DNA of 64,000 bases from NCBI RefSeq assembly GCF_017347095.1, contig NZ_JADPRZ010000014.1, positions 1-64,000 on the forward strand. The letters are read 5' to 3'. The notes below the pieces were generated by a model. The model saw only the letters and a list, made by a program, of their open reading frames with translations, was not told the DNA's origin and ran no database searches. Shown here piece after piece: positions 27,108 to 35,418 of the stretch. This DNA is from Sporosarcina sp. E16_8. Its GTDB lineage: Bacteria; Bacillota; Bacilli; Bacillales_A; Planococcaceae. How positions within the stretch are numbered: position 1 is the stretch's first letter; each line of letters starts with the position of its first letter. The position numbers and the translations under genes were made by a program.

Positions 27108-27838
27108 TGCGAACAATCCGTACCTTAATCGTAGATGACGAACGATATGCTCGTGAAGAATTAACGTATTTACTCAGTAAATTTCCTGATGTTCAAGTGG
27201 TAGGTGAGGCAGAAAGTGGAGAGTCCGCCATTTTGAAAACAGTACAGTTACTGCCAGACGTCGTTTTTATGGATGTGGAGATGCCTAAAATGAATGGCGT
27301 TGAGGTCGCTAAAGTACTGGTAGAATTTAAAAAAGTCCCGCTCATTATTTTTGCAACCGCCTATCCTCAATTTGCAGTGGAAGCGTTTCGAATTAATGCC
27401 ATTGATTATTTATTAAAACCGTATGATGAGGAGCAATTAAAACAGACGATTGCAAGAATCGATAAAGTCATCTACCCAAAAGAAAAAGTGGATGCAACAA
27501 GTAATCTCGGTAAATTGGCAGTTGGAAAGGAAGGTGAAATTGACTACATTCACATTCAAGATATTTTATATATGTACCGTGATGAGAAAGTGACAAAAAT
27601 CATTACTCAGAAGTGTGACTATGAAATACGGACTTCGTTGAAAGAATTGGAAAGCCGTTTAGTATCGTTTTCATTTTTCCGGATACATAAGAGCTATCTC
27701 GTTAACTTGAAGTATGTTAGTCGGTTAACACCATGGTTTAATGGGGCCTATCAACTGGAGTTAGAAGGTAGGGATGATAAGTTGTCTGTCAGCCGTAACT
27801 ACGTGAAAGATCTTCGGCAACGATTGGAAATGTGGTAA
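27104..27838 (+). CDS. lytT: LytTR response regulator
   Basis: The 244-residue regulator has a receiver domain (acidic pocket DDE near residue 11 and phospho-acceptor in [13 protein letters not shown]) and a C-terminal LytTR DNA-binding domain (about residues 140-240, [16 protein letters not shown] and [16 protein letters not shown]). GTG 27104 or ATG 27107 may be the start, overlapping the kinase stop by four bases or one. It most likely activates the cstA gene that follows. Confidence 0.93.
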   Translation: MMRTIRTLIVDDERYAREELTYLLSKFPDVQVVGEAESGESAILKTVQLLPDVVFMDVEMPKMNGVEVAKVLVEFKKVPLIIFATAYPQFAVEAFRINAIDYLLKPYDEEQLKQTIARIDKVIYPKEKVDATSNLGKLAVGKEGEIDYIHIQDILYMYRDEKVTKIITQKCDYEIRTSLKELESRLVSFSFFRIHKSYLVNLKYVSRLTPWFNGAYQLELEGRDDKLSVSRNYVKDLRQRLEMW

Positions 27839-27852
27839 ATGAAAAGAGTTAG

Positions 27853-27960
27853 AGCATGTTAATCTACTACTTTTACATCTTGGGCTAGATTTAAAGCATG
27901 TTAGGTTAAAATGATCATATTAACAGAAAACTTCACCTACAATGAATGAAAGCGATACCA
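27853..27960 (+). promoter_or_regulatory. Repeat pair and cre-like site upstream of cstA
   Basis: AGCATGTTA occurs twice in the same direction, at 27853-27861 and 27895-27903, start to start 42 bases or four DNA turns, a candidate LytTR-type site. TGAAAGCGATACCA (27947-27960) matches the CcpA consensus at 13 of 14 positions. Both sites together suggest induction by the two-component system and repression by good carbon sources. Confidence 0.6.
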
Positions 27961-27980
27961 TTCAAAAAGGGGGAGTTTTC

Positions 27981-29447
27981 ATGTATACGTTTATATTTGG
28001 GATAGTGCTGTTGGTAGTTGGTTATTTTACATATGGTAAATTTGTTGAGAAAGTTTTCGGGGTGAAAGAGGAACGTCAGACACCAGCCTTTGCAAACCAG
28101 GATGGTGTTGACTATGTTCCGATGAATACTAAGAAGAACTCGCTGATTCAACTGTTGAATATTGCGGGCGTAGGTCCAATATTTGGCCCTATCATGGGAG
28201 CCTTATATGGTCCTGTTGCCTTCATTTGGATTGTGTTCGGTGCCATTTTCGCTGGAGCTGTCCATGACTATTTAACGGGAATGATTTCAATACGAAATAA
28301 GGGAGCTCATCTACCGGAACTTGCAGGTAAGTTCTTAGGGAAGTTTATGAAGCATATCGTCAATGCGTTCGCTATCCTACTCCTTCTCCTAGTCGGAACG
28401 GTGTTCGTATCCGCACCAGCAGGTTTGCTTTATAATCTGATGAATGGCTGGATGGGAATGGGTTATATCATCGCAGCAATCTTCATCTATTACATTTTGG
28501 CTACACTTTTACCAATTGACAAGATTATTGGTCGTGTCTATCCAATCTTTGGTTTGTTGTTAATCATTAGTGCACTGGGCGTTGGTGGAGGTCTACTACT
28601 AACCGGAGCAGCAATCCCAGAAATAACATTGGCAAATCTTCATCCTGATAATCTACCCATATTCCCATTACTATTCTTAACTATTTCTTGTGGAGCCTTG
28701 TCTGGATTCCACGCAACGCAAACACCCATTATTTCACGAACGACTCAGAATGAAAAACAAGGACGCAAGATCTTTTACGGCATGATGATTGCAGAAGGAA
28801 TCGTGGCAATGATTTGGGCTGCTGCGGGAATGTCACTATTCAATGGACCAATTGGTCTAAACGAACTTTTGGCTGCAGGTGGACCGGCTATGATTGTCAG
28901 CGAGGCTTCCGTATTAATACTTGGTGCAATCGGCGGAACACTTGCTATACTAGGCGTTATCATTCTACCAATTACTTCTGGTGATACAGCATTCCGAAGT
29001 GCTCGCATGATCATTGCAGATTACTTCAAATTACCTCAGTTGAAAATAATGAGCCGCGTATGGATTGCACTTCCACTGTTTGTAATTTCATTTGCATTAA
29101 CAAAGATTGACTTTATTATCTTATGGCGCTATTTCTCATGGGCAAATCAATCAACCGCAGTTATTGCACTCTTCGTGGCGGCGATGTATCTATTCATCGC
29201 AAAGAAAAATTACTGGATTGCTTTAATTCCGGGCGTGTTCATGCTTATGGCGACGACGACTTACATTTTGAATGCTCAAATAGGTTTCCGTTTACCAATG
29301 GATGCCGCATTGATTGGGGCTACTGTCATTTCAATTATCTTGGTTCTAGTGTTCTTCAATGCGGCAGGCAAAGCCCGTGCGCAACAAATACCACTCGACT
29401 CGTATGCACCGGACTGGGATGAAACAACTAAACCCGTCATTCCGTAA
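27981..29447 (+). CDS. cstA: Carbon starvation protein CstA (pyruvate/peptide transporter family)
   Basis: This 488-residue membrane protein has many hydrophobic segments and CstA-family blocks such as NIAGVGPIFGPIMGALYGP, ISCGALSGFHATQTPIISR and GDTAFRSARMI. E. coli relatives (BtsT, CstA) import pyruvate. I moved the start to ATG 27981 because AAAAGGGGGAG lies just upstream; 39 bases of open frame upstream overlap the cre-like site. The gene order kinase, regulator, cstA repeats the BtsSR-BtsT logic. Confidence 0.93.
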   Translation: MYTFIFGIVLLVVGYFTYGKFVEKVFGVKEERQTPAFANQDGVDYVPMNTKKNSLIQLLNIAGVGPIFGPIMGALYGPVAFIWIVFGAIFAGAVHDYLTGMISIRNKGAHLPELAGKFLGKFMKHIVNAFAILLLLLVGTVFVSAPAGLLYNLMNGWMGMGYIIAAIFIYYILATLLPIDKIIGRVYPIFGLLLIISALGVGGGLLLTGAAIPEITLANLHPDNLPIFPLLFLTISCGALSGFHATQTPIISRTTQNEKQGRKIFYGMMIAEGIVAMIWAAAGMSLFNGPIGLNELLAAGGPAMIVSEASVLILGAIGGTLAILGVIILPITSGDTAFRSARMIIADYFKLPQLKIMSRVWIALPLFVISFALTKIDFIILWRYFSWANQSTAVIALFVAAMYLFIAKKNYWIALIPGVFMLMATTTYILNAQIGFRLPMDAALIGATVISIILVLVFFNAAGKARAQQIPLDSYAPDWDETTKPVIP

Positions 29448-29471
29448 TATACGGAATCGAATAGTGAATAG

Positions 29472-29511
29472 GCGACTTGACGAGCGAAAATTGCTCATCA
29501 AGTCGCTTTTT
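29472..29511 (+). terminator. Terminator of cstA
   Basis: GCGACTTGACGAGC pairs with GCTCATCAAGTCGC (one mismatch) and is followed by TTTTTAG. Confidence 0.9.
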
Positions 29512-29622
29512 AGTATAGTAGGGTGGAATTGAGAGCAATGAGCCTTTTCATCAAAATAGTTTACTACTAAATGACTCAAGACTACCGGGTAGGGTATTAG
29601 TGGAATAAAGGAGGAGATTCAT

Positions 29623-30042
29623 ATGGAAACACGCATTGTAGAAGTTGAGGAGTTCAAAGTAAAAGGGGTGGGAATGATAGGCCCGCTGTCAGAAATTCCG
29701 GGTAAATGGGATGTGCTGAATAAGGAACTTGCCGAGAAAGGCATTGTTACGGAAGAATCATTTGGGCTTTGCCTGGCGATGAAGGACGGGGAGATTCATT
29801 ACATCGCGGGCATCAAATCGAATCTTGCTGAAGGGTTGGAGAATATAGAAGAGGCTGTCGTGCCAGCTGGCAAGTTCATAGTTGCTAAGGTACAAGGTGG
29901 AGTCCACGCGATACAAACGGCGTTTACTGTACTTATGGAAACGGATGGTATTCAACTGCGTAACTGTTTTAGTTTTGAAAGGTACATTCATCCTAAAGGT
30001 TCGGACGGGTTTGAAATTGAAGTTTGGTTAGCGATTGAGTGA
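29623..30042 (+). CDS. GyrI-like effector-binding domain protein
   Basis: The 139-residue single-domain protein resembles the GyrI/AraC-type effector-binding fold: an early KVKGVGMIGPLSEIPGKW strand, the central AGIKSNLAE, VVPAGKFIVAKVQGG, and a C-terminal EIEVWLAIE. Such proteins bind or degrade small toxic molecules or gyrase inhibitors. No DNA-binding domain is attached. GGAGGAG precedes the ATG, and a terminator follows. Confidence 0.8.
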   Translation: METRIVEVEEFKVKGVGMIGPLSEIPGKWDVLNKELAEKGIVTEESFGLCLAMKDGEIHYIAGIKSNLAEGLENIEEAVVPAGKFIVAKVQGGVHAIQTAFTVLMETDGIQLRNCFSFERYIHPKGSDGFEIEVWLAIE

Positions 30043-30071
30043 TAGTGAAGAAGGAACTTATAGTGTGTGAT

Positions 30072-30108
30072 GAAGAGATTTCGGTTCAGTCCGGGGATCT
30101 CTTTTTTA
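30072..30108 (+). terminator. Terminator after the GyrI-like gene
   Basis: AGAGAT pairs with ATCTCT around a GC-rich loop and is followed by six T. Confidence 0.75.
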
Positions 30109-30188
30109 CTTTACGCCAGTTTAGACAGTGGTTGACAATTGGGAACCTAACCCATCATCATAAATGGAGGGGATGGTGAGGAAGCAAA

Positions 30189-30995
30189 TTGATAGAAATC
30201 TATAGGAAGACATGGATTTCCGGTTTTGTCATCGGGATAGGGTTCGCAGTATTTTGCATTATATTTTATTTCATTGGTTATTCAAGTTTCATGGAAAATG
30301 GAGATGTGCTAGTTATTAACGGTTCGATTGCGTTATTTTCAATTGGGACAGGATTTCGATTCAAAAATGTGCATAGAAAATTAGTTAATGAAAAAATCGA
30401 CATGCCAGTGCGCACGTTGGACTTAGGAGATCTAGACGAATTGATTCTCAAACGAATTCCTTCTCTTTTGTTCAAAATGTATAATGTCGATTCAGATGGC
30501 AATCCACTGTTTGTCATTGAACCATCCAAAGGGCGGTTGTCGAGATGGCTAACATTTTTCGAACTATTTGAGAAGGGATTTATCATTCCGGTGCACTACG
30601 GCATCTTAGATATAAACGGACAACCGCTAGCGACAATCACGATCCGAAGTAATATAAAGCGTGACGAACTTACATTAAAGGAACCGGATGGTACAGTAAT
30701 TGCCTCCTACGTACAGCAACATTGGAAAGCAAAACTCAAAAATCAAGGTGTTTTGTATCATGCGGATGGTTCGGTTTGGCGGGAGCTTAAAGCGAAAGCA
30801 ATTGCGGGCGACATCGATGTAAAAGACGGTGAGGGACGTATGGCGGCCAGATACCGTTTTGGTATTTTTCCATATGCAATGAGACCGGTTTTCCAAAGCA
30901 CTGCCCATCATGAACATGTCCAGTTCGGAACACATATTTCTTCCGATGAAAAGCTGGCGTATATAATGGTGTTTTTCTTATGGCTCAAAGGATAA
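30189..30995 (+). CDS. Hypothetical membrane-anchored protein
   Basis: The 268-residue protein has two N-terminal membrane segments (about residues 10-33 and 43-55) and a soluble domain rich in beta structure (HYGILDINGQPLATITIR, TLKEPDGTVIASYV). The alternating strand pattern recalls tubby/scramblase-like barrels, but I am not sure. The start is TTG 30189 with GAGG upstream; no in-frame ATG is near. It is monocistronic as far as can be seen. Confidence 0.55.
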   Translation: MIEIYRKTWISGFVIGIGFAVFCIIFYFIGYSSFMENGDVLVINGSIALFSIGTGFRFKNVHRKLVNEKIDMPVRTLDLGDLDELILKRIPSLLFKMYNVDSDGNPLFVIEPSKGRLSRWLTFFELFEKGFIIPVHYGILDINGQPLATITIRSNIKRDELTLKEPDGTVIASYVQQHWKAKLKNQGVLYHADGSVWRELKAKAIAGDIDVKDGEGRMAARYRFGIFPYAMRPVFQSTAHHEHVQFGTHISSDEKLAYIMVFFLWLKG

Positions 30996-31069
30996 AATAA
31001 TCTCCTTTTGGGTGTTGACTCTCACGTAACGTCATACTTTATAGTTAGTTTTGAGGGGGGCGAGAAGCG

Positions 31070-31795
31070 ATGAAAGTGAAAGAAGTATCGCAGTTGACTG
31101 GTGTAAGTGTGCGCACACTTCATCATTATGATGACATCGGTTTATTAACGCCGGATCGTACGACGCAAGCAGGGTACCGGCTTTATTCGGACGATAATTT
31201 GGCGACGTTGCAGCAAATATTGTTCTTTCGCGAACTCGGTTTCTCTTTAAAGAAAATCAAGGAACTGCTTACGAGTCCCGCGTTTAGTCGTCAGGAAGCT
31301 TTTGAAATGCAACGTAAAATGCTCCTTGAGAAGCGAAAGCAGCTTGATAGTATGATCAACACGATTGAGAAGACAATTCAACATGGAAGAGGGGAATTAG
31401 TAATGACGAATGAAGAGAAATTTAAAGGGTTCGATTTTGGTGAGAATCCATATGAACAAGAGGCTAGAGAACGTTGGGGCGACAATGCGGTGGATGAATC
31501 AAATAAGAAGGCGATACAGTTTGGGCCAGAACTAGGGGAGGAGATGAACAGGATTTATTTTAGCTTGGCAGGAGTACGTCATATGGAGCCATCTTCTGAT
31601 GAAGCGCAGGCTAGAATTGGCGAATGGTTTACATTTTTGAATAAGATGGGGAGTTATTCTTTGGAAGCATTTGCGGGACTAGGTGAAATGTATGTCGCTG
31701 ATGAACGCTTTACGAAGAATATTGACCAGTTTGGTGAGGGACTTGCGCTATTTATGAGGGACGCTATGGCGGTTTATGTCAAAAAGGGAAAATAA
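31070..31795 (+). CDS. MerR family regulator with TipAS domain
   Basis: The 241-residue regulator has an N-terminal MerR winged helix (EVSQLTGVSVRTLHHYDDIGLL), a dimerising coiled coil (about 75-110) and a C-terminal TipAS antibiotic-recognition domain (about 125-238). This group binds drugs such as thiopeptides and activates a resistance or efflux gene. No target gene is directly adjacent. GAGGGGGGCGAG provides the ribosome site. Confidence 0.9.
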   Translation: MKVKEVSQLTGVSVRTLHHYDDIGLLTPDRTTQAGYRLYSDDNLATLQQILFFRELGFSLKKIKELLTSPAFSRQEAFEMQRKMLLEKRKQLDSMINTIEKTIQHGRGELVMTNEEKFKGFDFGENPYEQEARERWGDNAVDESNKKAIQFGPELGEEMNRIYFSLAGVRHMEPSSDEAQARIGEWFTFLNKMGSYSLEAFAGLGEMYVADERFTKNIDQFGEGLALFMRDAMAVYVKKGK

Positions 31796-32050
31796 TACAG
31801 AGAGTCTAGGATATAACTTTGCATCTCGGTAGGTCTGTGTTAAAGTCATGTATAATGGCTTACGAGAAACGTATAGTAGAACAAGGTCTTTAAAATCGGG
31901 GCATCTGAACAAATGGGTGTCTATTATGGCTGTACTAATTTGCAGAGTGAACAAATTCGTTCGCTCTGTTTTTTTAATTCGAAATCCGAATCATCTCAGG
32001 TAAATGAAACCCCAGCTCCATATGAAACGTATAGTAAGTATAAAGAAAAT
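31796..32050 (+). ncRNA. Possible small RNA: -10 box and terminator without a gene
   Basis: TATAAT (31851-31856) is followed about 90 bases later by a clear terminator (31943-31968 stem CAGAGTGAAC/GTTCGCTCTG, then a run of T). The only ORF in between is 11 codons (from 31857). A candidate transcript of roughly 110 nt would end near 31976. No -35 box is convincing. The 13-mer GAAACGTATAGTA occurs at 31866-31878 and again at 32024-32036. Confidence 0.35.
31943..31976 (+). terminator. Terminator of the possible small RNA
   Basis: A 10-bp stem with one G-U pair is followed by seven T. Confidence 0.8.
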
Positions 32051-32215
32051 TAGTTTATCCCGCATTAACGGGCAGTAAGATCCCCACTTCAAGTCATCAA
32101 GTACACGAGAAGAATAAGTGGGGGATCAACTGCCCGTAAAAGCCCGAATGGTTAAACTAACAATCAGAGGGGGATGAAAACCCCCCCTCTGATTGAAGAT
32201 TAACTTTATCGACTG
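32051..32215 (+). mobile_element. Palindromic hairpin element, copy 1 (non-autonomous, IS-end-like)
   Basis: The element has TTAGTTTA/TAAACTAA arms near 32050 and 32154, a large hairpin 32068-32089/32116-32137 (ACGGGCAGTAAGATCCCC side) and a second hairpin CAATCAGAGGGGG (32161-32173) / CCCCCTCTGATTG (32183-32195). No ORF lies inside. The layout of adjacent imperfect palindromes resembles non-autonomous derivatives of IS200/IS605-type elements; that origin is inference. An inverted near-identical copy lies at 36625-36773. Confidence 0.75.
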
Positions 32216-32340
32216 TCTTGAATACCCGTTACTATCTAGGTCCCGGGTCTTAGACAGTTTCCATCCACAGCCGGTTTAGTTAACCTATCGGAACGTACAT
32301 AATGGATGTAACAGTAAGAGATCGCAAGGGGTTGATAGTC

Positions 32341-32937
32341 ATGAAAAAAACAATATATATCGTGCTTACGGATACGGGGACGTTGCTGTCAAAAGCAATC
32401 GGGATGTATACGCGGAAAGATTTAAATCATACGTCAATCGCGTTTGATGAACAGCTGAACGAGATGTACAGTTTCGGTCGGAAGCAGCGGCATAATCCAT
32501 TTGTAGGTGGCTTTGTGAAAGAAAGTGCTACAGAGGGGATATTCCGACAAGCAACATGTGAGGTTTATAGTTGTGAAGTGACAATGGAAGAATACACACG
32601 CATGCTTGATAAAATTCGCTTAATTGAACAAAATAAAGAACTTTATAAATATAATTTTATTGGTTTGTTTGGCGTGGCTCTGAATAAGGGAATTCAACGC
32701 AAGCATGCATTTTTCTGTTCACAATTTGTAGCAATGGTCGTAAATGAAGGCGGCTTACAAATGTTCACTATTTCTCCAAGTTTAGTACAGCCACATCATT
32801 TTTCACAATTGCCCTGTTTGGAGCCTGTTTTTGAAGGTGATTTACAGACGTACTTGGATCAGACCAGGGGCCAGCAAGAACGGCCACCTATCCGTATGAG
32901 TATGTGGAAAAGTTTAGCGTTCCGATTACTGGCCTAA
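32341..32937 (+). CDS. YiiX-like permuted papain-fold (NlpC/P60-related) protein
   Basis: This 198-residue protein contains a histidine in the N-terminal strand region (DLNHTSIAFDE) and a cysteine after it (KHAFFCSQFVAM), the order of a circularly permuted NlpC/P60 or YiiX-like fold. Such enzymes cut amide or thioester bonds in peptidoglycan or lipids. It has no signal peptide. The start was placed at ATG 32341 with AAGGGG upstream; an upstream in-frame ATG (32302) is less well placed. Confidence 0.75.
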   Translation: MKKTIYIVLTDTGTLLSKAIGMYTRKDLNHTSIAFDEQLNEMYSFGRKQRHNPFVGGFVKESATEGIFRQATCEVYSCEVTMEEYTRMLDKIRLIEQNKELYKYNFIGLFGVALNKGIQRKHAFFCSQFVAMVVNEGGLQMFTISPSLVQPHHFSQLPCLEPVFEGDLQTYLDQTRGQQERPPIRMSMWKSLAFRLLA

Positions 32938-32957
32938 ATAAGTATTCTATTTATCAT

Positions 32958-32996
32958 GAGAGCACTTCGAATTATCGAGGGGGTTCTCTTTTTTAT
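32958..32996 (+). terminator. Terminator after the YiiX-like gene
   Basis: GAGA..TTCGA pairs with TCGA..TCTC, followed by a run of T. The stem has an internal loop. Confidence 0.65.
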
Positions 32997-33039
32997 ACCC
33001 CGATAAAGGTCTTTGAAACTAGTAAGTAGGAAATGGGTG

Positions 33040-35115
33040 ATGGAGTTGGATGAAGAACTGAAAGTTATTTTGCGACGGGTGTCTGATCTTGAAGGGGAAG
33101 TCAGTACGTTGAAACGGCAATTGGCCGAGATGAAAACCCCTCCAAGTTATGTTGCGGAGAAAGTGGGAAAAGTTCATCTGTCCTCAATAATGGAACGTCT
33201 GCCTGAGCAACCAGTTAGGGATGAAGTTCCGATTCAGCAGAAAGTAAGGAAAGAGTTCGATCTTGAGAAAGCATTAAGCAACTGGCTTCCGCGTGTGTTT
33301 ATGTTCATTCTGCTACTTGGCGTCTTATGGGGATTGAAAGTAGGAATGGATCATGGATTTATTACCAATCCTGTGCGTGTTGTAATGGGCTATGCTGGGA
33401 CGGTTTTGCTCTATTTCCTAGGGATGCGCTATTATAATAGTGGGAAAAAAGGATTTGGTCTAACATTGCTTGGCGGTTTTATCGGACTCGGAATTTTGAC
33501 GACTTTTGCGGCACATCTTTTATATGGCTACCTGAATTTCACGATTGCATTTGTGTTAGGTGTGGCTTATATCATTGCAGGGCTATTGTTATCGAGAAAG
33601 ACAAAATCGGAAACGTTGACGATATTTGCTGGGATAGCAGGGTTTTTACTACCTTTCTTATTGGAAGGGGAAGGAGCGACTTCCGTTCAATTCTGTGCGT
33701 ACATCCTGCTGTTATTTTTATCACTATTTTATGTGTCACTTAGTCAAAAGCATAAGTATACGTTCTACGTAACGTTCGTATTATTCCATTTAACATTGTT
33801 CGTTTATGCACTTCTCGACAGTGCGTTTGTGGAAGAATCGATACTGGTTGCGACTGTGTTAATTCAGCATGGGGTGATTTTATTCTTTTACTTAAAAGGC
33901 CGAATTTCAAGGGGTGTATTTTCAGAAGCGCTTCTCTACTCGAATTTCGTCTTTACAATCGGCTGGATAAAGCTACTTGAACATGTACAGGAAGTTTCTG
34001 TTTACGGCTTGTTGGCACTGTTGTACAGTGCGCTTGCGGCATATTCGTTTTGGAAGAAGGAAAGCGTACTACGTGGAATTTTGTCTGCTGTAGCCGTATT
34101 TGCAGTCAGTGTCTTTATCCTATCCTTCAACTTGGAGGATGCTCGAGTTGTTTTGATGTTACTTCTGTTGAATGGGGCAATTGGGATAGGGATCGGTTTG
34201 CGCTTTGACACGCTCAGGACGATTGTCACCGGCTCAGTAATTTACTTATTGACGGTCCTAACAGTTCTGGATACGATGCAGATAAATTCATTTTGGTCCT
34301 TAGAACATGCAGTGTGGCTTGTCTTTATTGGTTCGTTCAGTTGGATATTTTACACGCTCTATCAATATACCCCTTCTCGTTTGAAGGGGAAAACGAAGTC
34401 AATTGATAAGAGTTTAATCATTGGTCAACTGCTAGTTTTGTTCTATATTTATAAATTAACGAAGCTATTGCTCGCGAATACTTATGTATCGTTTGAAACA
34501 GGTAATCATGTTCATGCGCTTGTATTTTTAATGGCACTTGGTGCTATGTACTTCTTCCATAGGTGGAGTAAAGGGCTGTACTTGACGCATGGGGCGGTCA
34601 TTCTGTTTCTGATAACAGGTATGGGGATACTGCTTACGGGCTTGGGTTCCTATTATAAACACGGTGAGTTTTTGTTTAATTTCATTGTACAACTTGCTTT
34701 TGTGGTTGTTTTAACGGTTGTAGTGTTGGCAATTATGAAAAATCGTTTCTATCTTTCGGGGAAAGAGCTGAAGTGGGAGACACCACAACTGGCGATTGTG
34801 CTGCAGATTATCTATTTCATCGTGCTAAATAAATGGTACTTAGCCTTCACGAAAGCTTATGAATGGGATTTGGAGTATGTGTTGTTTGCGCATACGTTCT
34901 TGTTGTTTGCTTTTGCGTTTGTGTCAATCAGTATCGGTGGGAAAATGAATTGGAAGTATGTCAAAATTATCGGTGCGGTGCTCATTATCATTTGTGTGCT
35001 GAAGCTTTTCATCGTCGACTTATCAAGCATTTCCATTCTTGTTCGAGCAATTTTGTTCACCATCGTTGGTGTTGTCGGACTGGTGTATTCACGGACGTTG
35101 TTGAAGGAAGATTGA
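33040..35115 (+). CDS. DUF2339 multi-pass membrane protein
   Basis: The 691-residue protein has an N-terminal coiled coil (about residues 1-35, LDEELKVILRRVSDLEGEV), a linker, and about 20 hydrophobic segments (from residue 85 on), the layout of the DUF2339 family. The function is unknown. ATG 33040 is preferred because GTAGGA lies eight bases upstream; TTG 33013 is the alternative. It ends shortly before a dispersed repeat. Confidence 0.8.
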   Translation: MELDEELKVILRRVSDLEGEVSTLKRQLAEMKTPPSYVAEKVGKVHLSSIMERLPEQPVRDEVPIQQKVRKEFDLEKALSNWLPRVFMFILLLGVLWGLKVGMDHGFITNPVRVVMGYAGTVLLYFLGMRYYNSGKKGFGLTLLGGFIGLGILTTFAAHLLYGYLNFTIAFVLGVAYIIAGLLLSRKTKSETLTIFAGIAGFLLPFLLEGEGATSVQFCAYILLLFLSLFYVSLSQKHKYTFYVTFVLFHLTLFVYALLDSAFVEESILVATVLIQHGVILFFYLKGRISRGVFSEALLYSNFVFTIGWIKLLEHVQEVSVYGLLALLYSALAAYSFWKKESVLRGILSAVAVFAVSVFILSFNLEDARVVLMLLLLNGAIGIGIGLRFDTLRTIVTGSVIYLLTVLTVLDTMQINSFWSLEHAVWLVFIGSFSWIFYTLYQYTPSRLKGKTKSIDKSLIIGQLLVLFYIYKLTKLLLANTYVSFETGNHVHALVFLMALGAMYFFHRWSKGLYLTHGAVILFLITGMGILLTGLGSYYKHGEFLFNFIVQLAFVVVLTVVVLAIMKNRFYLSGKELKWETPQLAIVLQIIYFIVLNKWYLAFTKAYEWDLEYVLFAHTFLLFAFAFVSISIGGKMNWKYVKIIGAVLIIICVLKLFIVDLSSISILVRAILFTIVGVVGLVYSRTLLKED

Positions 35116-35175
35116 AAAAAGAAGCATTATGTGAAAAAATAGCGAGAATGATCAGTTCCGCTGCTCAAATGAATA

Positions 35176-35315
35176 CCTATATAAACTGAGCGAAGGCGCA
35201 TTGCAAGGGGGGGCGGAGCCCTAAGACTGGTGGTGAAGCTGCTTGGCTTAGGGCGGGAGGCATCCCCTAGCGCCGTAGCGTATTTGAAGTGAATTTTTAT
35301 TTCAACTTATATAGG
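35176..35315 (+). repeat. Structured dispersed repeat, copy C (complete, with terminal inverted repeats)
   Basis: This 140-bp copy is bounded by a perfect 9-bp inverted repeat CCTATATAA (35176-35184) / TTATATAGG (35307-35315). Inside are nested stems, with the apical stem GCCCTAAG (35218-35225) / CTTAGGGC (35247-35254). No ORF is present. It sits between the DUF2339 gene and the rRNA methyltransferase gene. Confidence 0.85.
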
Positions 35316-35418
35316 CAGGTTGCTTCAATTCAGTGTAAAGAGCAAAAGACTTTACTAATTTCGCAATTAATGATAAAACGTGCGATAATAAGGAAAACGA
35401 TCAAGTAAGGATGACAAA

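Noticed and set aside
31850..31980. Riboswitch (purine, T-box or c-di-GMP)
   Set aside because: None of the conserved cores of these classes is present; only a promoter-like box and terminator can be supported.
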